From CAYURP01 sp964447175 (GTDB lineage Bacteria > Zixibacteria > MSB-5A5 > SM23-73-2): a stretch of 64,000 bases of DNA. The notes below the pieces were generated by a model that saw only the letters and a list, made by a program, of their open reading frames with translations, was not told the DNA's origin and did not search any database. The first letter of the stretch is position 1. Each line of letters begins with the position of its first letter. Position numbers and translations under genes: made by a program. The stretch spans positions 3,162-67,161 of the forward strand of contig CAYURP010000012.1 in assembly GCA_964447175.1 (NCBI GenBank), read 5' to 3'. Positions 44,701-53,200 of this stretch are shown one piece after another.

Positions 44701-44898
44701 TGGTTTGGTAACCATCGATTCAATCTCCTCCGGTCCTACACCATAGTAGTTGGTTACCACCATGGCTATGGGAAAAGTAATATCCGGATATAAATCTATG
44801 GAAAGCTGCCCAAAGGAAATCATCCCCAATACTATCACCGCAATGCAAATCATAAAGACGGTGATGGACCTTTTGGTAGCGAATTCTGGCAAAAACAT
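41776..44898 (-). CDS. RND efflux transporter, AcrB/CzcA superfamily
   Basis: 1040 aa with twelve helices and two large periplasmic loops. The proton-relay motif GIGRLVDDSIVVLENI (two Asp in helix 4) and the N-terminal FATKRSITVFMICIAV helix are intact. VYMVLAAQFESLLEPF and the conserved Gly-rich helix 11 are present. It lacks the DFGA heavy-metal marks I would expect in CzcA, so HAE-type drug or lipid efflux is likelier. The stop abuts the next small gene; the start overlaps the stop of the adaptor gene. Confidence 0.95.
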   Translation of the reverse strand: MFLPEFATKRSITVFMICIAVIVLGMISFGQLSIDLYPDITFPIAMVVTNYYGVGPEEIESMVTKPLEMNLASVKNLKNIYSYSLEDISTIFLEFEWGTDMDMVAMDIREKIDIVRGYIPEDAENPWIFKFDPSMMPIFFLGVSGEEQNLAELRILAEDVIQPRLERLDGIASASLMGGLEREIRVELDRSKMEGLGINTQQVISAIGASNLNLPAGHLKFGQKDFLIRTTGQFTEVSQLENVVLSNHNSAPIYLKNIAEIKDDFKEKTSMVTVNGKEALMLTVQKESQANTVQAAKRVKKTLAELETELPQGVKIYYIYDASFFIQRSVSNVERAALEGGLLAIIIILLFLRNFSSTIIISTAIPISVIATFILLYFGKMTLNIATLGGLALGIGRLVDDSIVVLENIFRHRQKGERPSQAAQIGASEVSSAVLAATVTTIVVFIPILFVKGIAGIFFSPMAYTISLSLAASYFVAMVLIPLLTSRFLKVKKVNNPGGKSLFQKLSRQSQKFFDGIDSYYQRVLSWAITHKKTIIFIVFAFLLITLPLVKFIGAEFMPEIDEGEFDISVKMPVGTDLDKTRSVVSNVENTILQDIPELKTLTARAGVEGKGFGALASVFQDITGPHAAVMGIYLSDLSERDRSVFEIMDTLRSRTKNIPDADIKYTNAGMMTQMSGFGATAPIVVEIRGYDQKVALDLGQKIASLIQTIPGIKDVRVEREAGSPELQIKIDREKASDLGLNLSYIANTIQTNMEGSVASFFRDPRLGKEYDILVQLREKDRKDLFDLDRISLILPTGGRIPLSSVATVVKAEGPKRIERKNQERILTVTSQVSGRPAGNVAREVQAMIKKEIGIPSNFIVTLTGSYQDQQESFTSLFLALLLAVALVYMVLAAQFESLLEPFIIMFSVPLGILGVIWGLFLTGFSVNVLSLIGLIMMAGIVVSNAILIVDYSNVLLKRGLGLYEAVVTAGRTRLRPVLMTTLTTVFALLPMAIGIGEGSEIQSPMAVAVISGLLVSTLLTLVFIPTLYTIVQERIRKRK

Positions 44899-45821
44899 TA
44901 CTTTATTCCTCCCACTATACGAACCGAATCACCATGACTTAAGCTATTATGACCGGAGACAACAAGGGTTTCCCCTGGTGTCAATCCAGCTTTGATCTCA
45001 ATAAGATCACTCCCGAAATCCCCGGTTTCGACTGATTTCAAGTAGGCTTTTTGATCCCTAACCACGAAGACTGCCCTCTGATCTCCCTTTTCCAGGATTG
45101 AGTAGCTGTTAACCAGAAGGGCCTCCCTGGTCTTTTCCGTAGTTATTGAAACCTGAGCATACATTCCAGGCTTTATAAGATGTCCCGGATTAGAAAGAGT
45201 AATTTCAACCGCAGTGCTCCGGGTCAGCTGATCCACTACCGGATTTATTAAATTCACCTTTCCAGAGAAGCTTCTATCCGGGTAGGCACCCAACGAAATC
45301 TCCGCAGTCTGCCCCATCTTTATTTTGGGGAGATCTTTTTCTATTACATTTATCACCACCTTAACCTGATCCATATTCACAATTCTAAATATGGGAGTTC
45401 CCATCTGGGGGCTGGGAGAAGGTGGGCTCACTCCTGCTCCTTCGTCCAGAAAAACCCAACCTATAATGCCCTCAACTGGAGAGGTAACTTCAGCCAATTC
45501 GAATTTCATACCAGCAACGTCCCGATCCACCAGAGCTAAAACTTGATCCTTTTTAACCCGATCCCCCTCTGTGACATTTATTTTAACCAGCTTGCCCGAT
45601 ACTTTAGGGAAAACATCTATCTCTTCAATGCCTTTAACATCACCGGTGAAGGAAAGGTACTTTTTGAAAGGGGTGGTTTGGACTACCTGGATCTCTACCG
45701 GCTTGGTCTTCTCCTCAACAAAAACCTCTTTCACCTGGCTTTTTTTATAAGCTTTATATCCCCGGTATCCGATTAAGGCAATAATTACCAGAACCACCAT
45801 CCAGATCAAAGCTTTTTTCAT
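44898..45821 (-). CDS. RND adaptor protein (AcrA/HlyD family)
   Basis: 307 aa with one N-terminal membrane anchor (residues 5-21). The lipoyl/hairpin part is very short: GDRVKKDQVLALVDRDV is followed almost directly by VTSPVEGIIGWVFLDEGAGV. A beta-barrel and membrane-proximal domain (FSGKVNLINPVVDQLTRS, LIKPGMYAQVSI) complete the protein. The short hairpin means contact with the TolC partner must be made by the lipoyl tip. It overlaps tetR by four bases and the RND gene by one base. Confidence 0.92.
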   Translation of the reverse strand: MKKALIWMVVLVIIALIGYRGYKAYKKSQVKEVFVEEKTKPVEIQVVQTTPFKKYLSFTGDVKGIEEIDVFPKVSGKLVKINVTEGDRVKKDQVLALVDRDVAGMKFELAEVTSPVEGIIGWVFLDEGAGVSPPSPSPQMGTPIFRIVNMDQVKVVINVIEKDLPKIKMGQTAEISLGAYPDRSFSGKVNLINPVVDQLTRSTAVEITLSNPGHLIKPGMYAQVSITTEKTREALLVNSYSILEKGDQRAVFVVRDQKAYLKSVETGDFGSDLIEIKAGLTPGETLVVSGHNSLSHGDSVRIVGGIK

Positions 45822-46444
45822 CTTCCTCTCCTCTTTTTCTCATTTAAGATACCTTCAAAAAAAATCTTACGGATTACTGAAAGTTCTTTATTTATGGGAT
45901 ATTTCCTGTCAGAGATCAGGTATTTGTAAAGTAAAGAATTGGTCAAGCCCCACAATGCGTAAGCACAACTTGAGGGGTCAGCTTTTTTAAGATATCCTTT
46001 TTTCATTCCCTCGGCTAATATATCCTTCAGATGGCTAATGATGGAGAGATCTCTTTCCCTCAAAGTGCATCGGGCGGATTTCATCTCAGCCCAGGCTCTT
46101 TCCTGTACTAAAAGCCTGAAGAAATCACGATGTTTCTCAAAGAACTTAAAATGAGTGGTTAAAGCCAGCTTGAGTTTATCCATATAATCATCGACCTTAG
46201 CTATGCTGGAAAATATATTCTCTTTCAACGAATTCAGTCCCCATTCCAATGTGGATAAAAAAAGATTTTCTTTGCTTTCAAAATACCGATAGACCGTTCC
46301 CTTTCCCAATCCAGCTAAATCAGCAATTTTTTCCACGTCCGTGTCCTGATACCCGTATCTGGAGAATACCTTCATGGAAGCGGTCAAAATCTGCTGCTTT
46401 CTTTTGGCTGTTAGCTTTTCTCTTTTAACCTGTTTTTTATCCAT
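45818..46444 (-). CDS. TetR-family repressor of the efflux operon
   Basis: 208 aa. The N-terminal helix-turn-helix is typical: RKQQILTASMKVFSRYGYQDT, then VEKIADLAGLGKGTVYRYFESKENL. The remaining 140 residues are the helical ligand-binding domain. It is the first gene of the operon tetR-MFP-RND-PG0541-TolC. A perfect inverted repeat lies 18 bases upstream of its start codon, so it probably represses itself and the pump. The inducer is unknown. Confidence 0.93.
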   Translation of the reverse strand: MDKKQVKREKLTAKRKQQILTASMKVFSRYGYQDTDVEKIADLAGLGKGTVYRYFESKENLFLSTLEWGLNSLKENIFSSIAKVDDYMDKLKLALTTHFKFFEKHRDFFRLLVQERAWAEMKSARCTLRERDLSIISHLKDILAEGMKKGYLKKADPSSCAYALWGLTNSLLYKYLISDRKYPINKELSVIRKIFFEGILNEKKRRGR

Positions 46445-46461
46445 TTTTATTTTCTAAAACG

Positions 46462-46477
46462 GACGGACGAGTCCGTC
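46462..46477. promoter_or_regulatory. Probable TetR operator
   Basis: Perfect inverted repeat GACGGAC-GA-GTCCGTC. The two-base centre and 16-bp length are normal for TetR-family operators. It lies between a possible -10 (TATAGA, near 46483-46488 on the minus strand) and the tetR start codon. Confidence 0.7.
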
Positions 46478-46607
46478 TTGTTCTATACGATAACTATTTG
46501 AATAAGTTTAAATATTTTGAAAAAAACTAACCCATTAAAATCATTTTTGTTTTTTGCGTCTACCCGTATGTTTTGAAAATCTGGGCTATACAGCCATACA
46601 AAGCAAT

Positions 46608-46955
46608 CTACTCCGCCTTATCCCCATTTTTGTTCTCATTTTTTCCCTCGGTTTGAGTTTTCTTTTCCTCTTTTTCCTTGCCCTCTGATTTAACCTCATC
46701 TAAATAATTCATTCTGAGCTCGAAAAGGACGTGATCCAAGAATTTTTTCTCCTCCGGGGACAAGTTGCCCTGGGTCTTTTCCTGAAGCATTCCTAAAATA
46801 TCAATGGAGAATTTAGCCTGATTCAAATCTTTTTCCACTTTATTGGTTAAGGGGTTCACTATCTTTCCCATCTGCTGGAGGGCAGCTGTCTGAAACATTA
46901 AAACCAGCTGCAGAAAAAGCTGAATCTTCGAATCTTTTGAGTTCCCTTTCTCCAT
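46608..46955 (-). CDS. DUF1844 protein
   Basis: 115 aa, mostly helical. KIQLFLQLVLMFQTAALQQMGKIVNP, split by a conserved Gln-Met, and AKFSIDILGMLQEKTQGNLS-type residues (in shorter runs) match DUF1844. The last 30 residues are a Lys/Glu-rich tail. Function unknown. The gene follows a 62-aa gene, DUF366 and recG in the same direction, and no ribosome-binding ambiguity is seen (GAAAGGGAG upstream). Confidence 0.8.
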   Translation of the reverse strand: MEKGNSKDSKIQLFLQLVLMFQTAALQQMGKIVNPLTNKVEKDLNQAKFSIDILGMLQEKTQGNLSPEEKKFLDHVLFELRMNYLDEVKSEGKEKEEKKTQTEGKNENKNGDKAE

Positions 46956-46982
46956 TTTCCTCTCCTTCAGTTATTTCCCTTT

Positions 46983-47171
46983 TTAATCTTTAACCTTTTT
47001 CCGGGCTAAGACCAGATTGTGCCGGGCGTCAATCAATTCCGCATCCACCTTCTTCAGAAGCCTTTCCAGGTCGTAATCTTCTGCCCCCTGGATCAACTCG
47101 TTCAATAGCCTGGCACATTCTTCTGTATCTTCTAAGAGCTTATCTAATTTTTCCCCATATTTCATTTTCAA
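46983..47171 (-). CDS. Small helical protein, unknown
   Basis: 62 aa with a high content of Glu, Lys and Leu, probably two antiparallel helices (EKLDKLLEDTEECARLLNEL and LERLLKKVDAELIDARHNL). I do not recognise a family. It lies 13 bases after the DUF366 gene, within the recG operon. The conserved spacing and charged helices support a real gene. Confidence 0.6.
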   Translation of the reverse strand: MKMKYGEKLDKLLEDTEECARLLNELIQGAEDYDLERLLKKVDAELIDARHNLVLARKKVKD

Positions 47172-47184
47172 TTTCCCTCGATTT

Positions 47185-47745
47185 TTATGATCCTATGCTT
47201 CTGGTTCTGGCTAACTTCTCTTTTATCCTACGCATATCCAGACGATATTGATTCATTACCACCTCAGCTATATCATCCGGATCGATCCCATAATCTGAAA
47301 GACCCTTGGCTTTCACCGGAACGTTTTTGCTGGATATGTTGATCCCCAGATGAATCTTGGTGGAGACAGAGGTCTTGGTAACGGTGGAAACAGTTAATTT
47401 GAAATCCTCCTCATAGATATCATTGCCCCACCTTTGAAAGACATCTCCCTTGAGCCTGTGATTTAACTTATCCTTAAGAATGGAAACTAAGAGTTGCTGA
47501 CGCAGGACAGCTTTTTCTAAATCCAGTTCAAAATGTTCCACCAGAAAGTGCAACATCATCTCCGATCTTATCTGAGTTTTCTTTTTAAGGTGGTCTATTC
47601 CTATAAGATATTTTTCCTCCAGCTCGCAAGGTCCTATGAAAGCAATGATGCTATCGCCCAGGATGTCAAAATTCATATAGGTCCAGTGCGGCACCAGCTG
47701 TTCCCCGGTGAACTTTATCTTCTCTTTGAAATAAAGCGATCTCAT
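47185..47745 (-). CDS. DUF366 protein
   Basis: 186 aa, soluble. GEQLVPHWTYMNFDILGDSI near the N-terminus, IGPCEL and HFLVEHFELDLEKAVLRQQL fit DUF366, a family of unknown function found in thermophilic archaea and various bacteria. No catalytic motif can be named. It lies 11 bases after recG and is probably cotranscribed with it. Confidence 0.82.
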   Translation of the reverse strand: MRSLYFKEKIKFTGEQLVPHWTYMNFDILGDSIIAFIGPCELEEKYLIGIDHLKKKTQIRSEMMLHFLVEHFELDLEKAVLRQQLLVSILKDKLNHRLKGDVFQRWGNDIYEEDFKLTVSTVTKTSVSTKIHLGINISSKNVPVKAKGLSDYGIDPDDIAEVVMNQYRLDMRRIKEKLARTRSIGS

Positions 47746-47756
47746 CTTATACTCCT

Positions 47757-49895
47757 TTAACCGACATCCATCAGTTTATGCCTCTCCTTATATTTTCGTA
47801 AAAAATCGTTTCTCAAGCCAGAGTTTTCCTTCTTAGTTAACTGAGGATCCTCCTCTATTATTCTGAAAGCCCATTCCCTGGCTTGATACAGCAATTTGAC
47901 ATCCTTTGTTATATCGGCTATTTTCAGCTCAGGCAAACCATGTTGCCTGGTTCCAAAGAATTCCCCCGGTCCCCGTAGCTTTAAATCCCATTCAGCTATC
48001 TTGAAACCATCATTGGAACTACACAAAACCTCCAGTCTTTTTTTCGATACATCCGACAGAGGAGGTTCAGCTTTAAGAAAACAATAGGATTGATCGGGTC
48101 CCCTGCCAATCCTGCCCCGGAGCTGATGAAGCTGGGACAGGCCGAATCTTTCCGCATGCTCGATAACCATCACTGTAGCATTGGGCACGTCCAGACCCAC
48201 CTCGATTACGGTGGTACAGACTAAAACATCGAATTTCCCTTTGCGAAAATCCTGCATTACTTTCTCCCGGGACTCGCTTTTTATCCTGCCGTGAAGCAGG
48301 GCCATCCTCCGGTGAGGAAATATCTCATTCTGCAGATGCCCAAAACTCTCCGTGGCTGCTTTAAGATCCATCTTCTCAGATTCCTCTACCAGGGGGTATA
48401 CAATATAAGCTTGACCACCCTTTTTGAACTCCTCCTCTAAAAAGCTATACAGATGATTTGAAGAATTCTCATCTGAAAGGGTGGTTTTTATCTTTTTTCT
48501 TCCTGGGGGCATCTGATCGATCACCGAGACATCCAGATCTCCATACACGGTCAGGGCTAATGTTCGGGGAATGGGTGTTGCGGTCATCACCAGAACATCC
48601 GGTGAAAAACCCTTTGCTTTAAGTCTGGCTCTCTGCATTACTCCGAATCTGTGTTGTTCGTCAATCACCGCCAATCCCAGTCTATAAAAGCTAACCCCCT
48701 CCTGGATAAGGGCATGGGTTCCAATTATCACCTTAGCCTGACCATTCTCTATTTCTTTCAGAATGTCTTTTCTTTGAGTCCCGGACACAGAACCAGTCAG
48801 AAGAACCGTTTTAACTCCAAGTGATTCCAATAAATTATGAATGGTAAGATAGTGCTGTTCAGCTAATATTTCTGTGGGAGCCATAACAGCTGCCTGGTGA
48901 TAGTTTTCCACAGCCAGAAGTATTGCTACCAAAGCCACAATGGTCTTTCCTGAACCTACATCTCCTTGAAGCAAACGGTTCATCCGTTTGGGGGAAGCCA
49001 TGTCATTGACTATTTCCCTTAAAACCCTTTTTTGAGCATCAGTTAATTCGAAACTAAGTTGTTTTAAAAGCCCTCTTATAAGTTTACCCGGGGGGTTGAA
49101 GAGAATCCCTTTTTCAGATTGGGAGCGTCTTTTTTTTCTTAAGCCCAGCATAAGCTCCAGGTAAAAAAGCTCATCAAAAGCCAGCCTTTGCCGGGCTTTA
49201 TCTGCTGTCTCCACCGAATCGGGAAAATGGATATTTTTTAGAGCCTTATCCAAGGGTAATAGATTTAAAAAGGAGATCATATTCTGGGGGAGTGTCTCCT
49301 TTACATAATACCGGTCCAGAAAAGGCTTCAGGATATTTCTCATTCCCCTGCTGTCCAGATGAAGTTTCTTTAAGTTTGCCGTGGATGGATATATGGGAAT
49401 AACCCGACCTGTATGGACAAGCTCCTCACCCTTTTGGGAGATTATCTCAAACTCTGGATGGGGGATCTGTAAACCATCATAGAACTTAACCATCCCGGAG
49501 GCAACTACTGTATCCCCCTCTTTGAACTTACCTTTAATATATCTAATACCTTCAAACCAGATCAGGGTTAAAACACCGGTTTTATCCTTTATAATTACCT
49601 GATACCTGTTTTTCCTTCTCCATCTTGATCCATATTTCATACCGTAGGCTTCTACTTGCCCCAGAACAGTGGCTCTGGAATTTACAGAGAGCTCATTAAT
49701 TGGAGTAATAGTGCTCCTGTCCAGATACTTTCTGGGGATAAAATAGAGCAAATCTTCAACTGTTCGAATACCCTCCTCATTTAAAGCTTTGGCTTTTTTA
49801 GGCCCCACTCCTTTAAGGAACTGAACAGAATCTCCGAGTTTCGTTCCACCGGAGCTTTGTTCTGTTTTATAAAGAAGCTGAGAAGACAAATTCAC
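47757..49895 (-). CDS. recG: ATP-dependent DNA helicase RecG
   Basis: 712 aa. It remodels stalled forks and Holliday junctions. The N-terminal wedge/OB domain (GVGPKKAKALNEEGIRTVED, then VLGQVEAYGMKY) precedes the SF2 core: Walker A GDVGSGKT, DEQH box VIDEQHRFGV, motif III TATPIPRTLAL, and motifs V-VI TVIEVGLDVPNAT and QLRGRIGRG. The C-terminal RecG-specific LRGPGEFFGTRQHG is complete. Confidence 0.97.
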   Translation of the reverse strand: MNLSSQLLYKTEQSSGGTKLGDSVQFLKGVGPKKAKALNEEGIRTVEDLLYFIPRKYLDRSTITPINELSVNSRATVLGQVEAYGMKYGSRWRRKNRYQVIIKDKTGVLTLIWFEGIRYIKGKFKEGDTVVASGMVKFYDGLQIPHPEFEIISQKGEELVHTGRVIPIYPSTANLKKLHLDSRGMRNILKPFLDRYYVKETLPQNMISFLNLLPLDKALKNIHFPDSVETADKARQRLAFDELFYLELMLGLRKKRRSQSEKGILFNPPGKLIRGLLKQLSFELTDAQKRVLREIVNDMASPKRMNRLLQGDVGSGKTIVALVAILLAVENYHQAAVMAPTEILAEQHYLTIHNLLESLGVKTVLLTGSVSGTQRKDILKEIENGQAKVIIGTHALIQEGVSFYRLGLAVIDEQHRFGVMQRARLKAKGFSPDVLVMTATPIPRTLALTVYGDLDVSVIDQMPPGRKKIKTTLSDENSSNHLYSFLEEEFKKGGQAYIVYPLVEESEKMDLKAATESFGHLQNEIFPHRRMALLHGRIKSESREKVMQDFRKGKFDVLVCTTVIEVGLDVPNATVMVIEHAERFGLSQLHQLRGRIGRGPDQSYCFLKAEPPLSDVSKKRLEVLCSSNDGFKIAEWDLKLRGPGEFFGTRQHGLPELKIADITKDVKLLYQAREWAFRIIEEDPQLTKKENSGLRNDFLRKYKERHKLMDVG

Positions 49896-50082
49896 ACCTC
49901 TTTACGGTTTTTCTATCTTCAATCCAAATAAAGGGCTTTCCATTATCCTGTCAAGCAAAGAATTAAAGGAATAACAGGTCAGACGAATTTTAGTGGAAAT
50001 AGCATAACTTACGTAAAGACTTAGTATTAGAAAAAAGCTTATAAAACCCCAAAAAAAATACTTACAATCCGCTATTTTTCAC

Positions 50083-50111
50083 TTGACAAAAAGTGATTTT
50101 TTTCTTAAAAT
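50083..50111 (+). promoter_or_regulatory. Sigma-70 promoter of the cohesin/dockerin-like gene
   Basis: TTGACA (50083-50088), spacer 17, TAAAAT (50106-50111). It predicts a start near 50118 and a leader of about 135 nt. The rest of 49896-50082 holds no gene. Confidence 0.75.
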
Positions 50112-50160
50112 TTGATAGAACATAAGGCTTTTACGATATTAACAGAGTTCCACATAAGTT

Positions 50161-50209
50161 AGATTGCTGTCTTTGGAGGGGGAGGCAATCTTCACTTTAA
50201 GGAAAGTGA
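50161..50209 (+). promoter_or_regulatory. Tandem hairpins in the leader
   Basis: AGATTGC/GCAATCT (50161-50167 with 50185-50191) encloses a G-rich loop. TCACTTT/AAAGTGA follows (50192-50198 with 50203-50209). Both precede the ribosome-binding site AAAGGAGG. They may stabilise or regulate the mRNA. Confidence 0.45.
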
Positions 50210-50251
50210 TAGTTATATGCATTGATTTAATCTTTTCAAAAAGGAGGTTTT

Positions 50252-53200
50252 ATGAAGTTGGCTAAAGCTTCTTTGGCCATGCTTTTCCTCTTACTCTTCT
50301 ACTCTGTAACTATTCCATCAATTGTATATGCGGAAGAACCAAAGGATACACTCTGGATAGAGCCTCAAAACGACTCAACTTTAATTGATTCCATCCTGGT
50401 TGGTATAAGTTTCAGAATGTCAGTCAATGTGAGTAATCTTGACACTACACTTGCGGGTTTGGAAATGCGTTTCGCATTTCAAGATACGGATCTGGTTCGA
50501 CTGGACTCATTTTCCTTTTCTGATCCGAGTTGTCGTTTGCTGAACCCTGACACTATGGACTATAGAGATACTAGTAGAGTATCGCCAGATACAATTTATA
50601 TGGAATTTTCTGATACTGGTGAGGTCCGAAATTACCTTCCGCCTGGCCGTGGAAAAATCATAGATTTATGGTTTACCGGGATTAGGACAGGTGATTTTTT
50701 CCTTGACTCAGTTAGCACCATTACACTTGTTGAACGATGGGGTGCAAGCATCTATCCAGCTTTCTTAACTGATACTCTGACTTTACGCTCCTATGATGAT
50801 CCAGGCAATGCTGATTCATTCTGGATAAAAAAGGATACAGGACTCGAGCCTGATACTGTTGGCATCCACGCTAAATTTCCACTGCCCTTCGCTATATATA
50901 ATGACGAAGTACTATCTGGCTTCGAGATACCTTTACTAATAGTGGGTAAAAATATTCCTGTTTATGATACTATTTCTTTTGAAAATTCAAACCTTACGGA
51001 CACACTCCTTTCACCAAAGGTATCAGACTTTCAGGATTCAAACATTTTAATCAGGTTGGAGCTCAGAAAAGAATTGAACGAAACCCTTCTCGACACTGCT
51101 GCCATAGGGAATGTGAATAATCTATTCAATCTATGGTTGCGAGCAGATAGCTTAGCCGGAAAATGTGATATCTACACGGATTCTGTGCCTCATATCGGTA
51201 ATCTCTTCTTCATTGACGATTCCGGAGGTTTCATTCCTGTATCTTATGGGATAACCTGTACAACATTTTGTTATATGCCTGGTGATATTACCAAAAATAA
51301 TGTGGTCAATAATGTCGACCTCTTCTATCTGGCTGTCCATCTGTTTATGCCGCCGAAAGAGTCCACAGGTGGTGGGTTGAGCTATGACCCTGGGGATTTA
51401 GACAAAATAAAATCTCAAAGAGTATTCCTATCCGCCCCCATCTCCTCAGAAGAATGGGATAGCACATTTTCCGAAATTCTGTTCAGAGCAGACGTAAATG
51501 CTGACAGCAGAGTGGATGTGGGTGATTATTACTTTATGTCACTGTTTTTTCAGGGAGATAATCCTCCTGACAGTCTCGGATATGGCTGGTCCTATCCTAA
51601 AGCTGCTAACCCATGCGATCCAGACACTATAAGGATAAACTTCCGAAAGGCATATCCGGGTCAGCAAATTCCCATTGTTATCGAAATCTACAATGAAGAT
51701 TACCTTTCTGGTATGACCATCCCTCTCCAGATACCCGATCCCTCAAAACTTCAGTGCGATTCCATCACTTTGGCGGGAAGATTTCGCAGTTTCCAATTTG
51801 ACTGGGAATGGACGCCCTGGCAAGAAGATTATGACCAAAATCCAGACAATCAAGATCTGCTAATTATTGTGTCCACGCTGGACACAGATGATTTCCCTTT
51901 TATAGACCCAAGTGAGACAGATCATGCTGATTCCGCATTTATCCTTTGGTGCACTGTGGATTCGCTACTTGAGACAACTGATTATATAGATACTGTTTCC
52001 CTTTTGCCGTCTCATAAACTCAGTTTCTTCGAGACAGATTCAGGACACAGCTGCGTGCCCCGCTTACATAAGTTTATGGTGGATACGGTCTTAGCTGATT
52101 ACGGGGACGCTCCGGATGCAACCGACCCCTATTGCGCTGTGGATTCCTTCTATTTCCCTACCCTGTATAATACAAAGTGCTGCAGAATTGAGGGACGATG
52201 CGGACCCTATCATCGGTATGCTTCTCCCTACACTGAGTGGTTGGGATACTCAGCAAGTCCTCCCACTGAGGAATGGAATGCCAGGATATCAAACCTGGAT
52301 CAAGACGAACTGAGCGATACTCTTTTTGTGGAAGCAAACGCAGCCTGGTATATTGCTCCGATAACAATAACTGCAGATATGGATACAATCCGTTATCTTA
52401 ATGTCCTATATAATGTTATCGATGACAAAAAATGGAAAGACACACTGGATTATAAGGAATGGGTGGTGCAGAATAAAGTAATCAAGAACTCCGGCACCAC
52501 CGAAAAACTCATACTCGGGCCATTTGACATCCTGCAAATTCCTTCTGCATCTGATACAGCCTGGGCCCGATACACACTAACCAGAGAACCAATACCAGCA
52601 GAAACCTTCAATTCTGTTGGTGGTTGGGATGGAAGCGGACCACAGGGTGGTTGGGACTACGGGGAAACAGAGGACATTCCATTTACGCATTGCACATTAA
52701 TATCCGACACTGTGTGCTTTTCAGTAAGTTCAGAAAGTTCATTTTATAACGTTCCTGAAGCGGAAATAATAAAAGTAAAGGTAATGGTTTGGCGTGTTAG
52801 CAGTACAGCTGAAAACATTACAGGTCTATCTCTAAACCCATATGTTTTCGAAACTGGCGGTGCAGAGAATGGATTGATTTTAAATTTCGATGGCGCCATC
52901 CCACACGCCATACCGAGTTCTTTTAATCTTCCTGTGGGTGATCCGCAACAAGATACGGTCTCTTTTTTCTACAACGCCTATTTCCCGGATTTGCCTAATG
53001 CCCGCACCAGCCGCGTGTTGTGGAAGGTTAGCTATGATTTAGGAGAAGGAACAAAATTGGTAGCTACAAATGAAACAAAATTTATAGAATCCGTTGAACC
53101 TTCTTTTGTCTTTTTGGACTCCTCAGAAAACCCTATAACATTGAATGAAGATACCACTATCAGTTACTACGGTGGAGTGGTTGATCTTCGCTTCAAGGTA

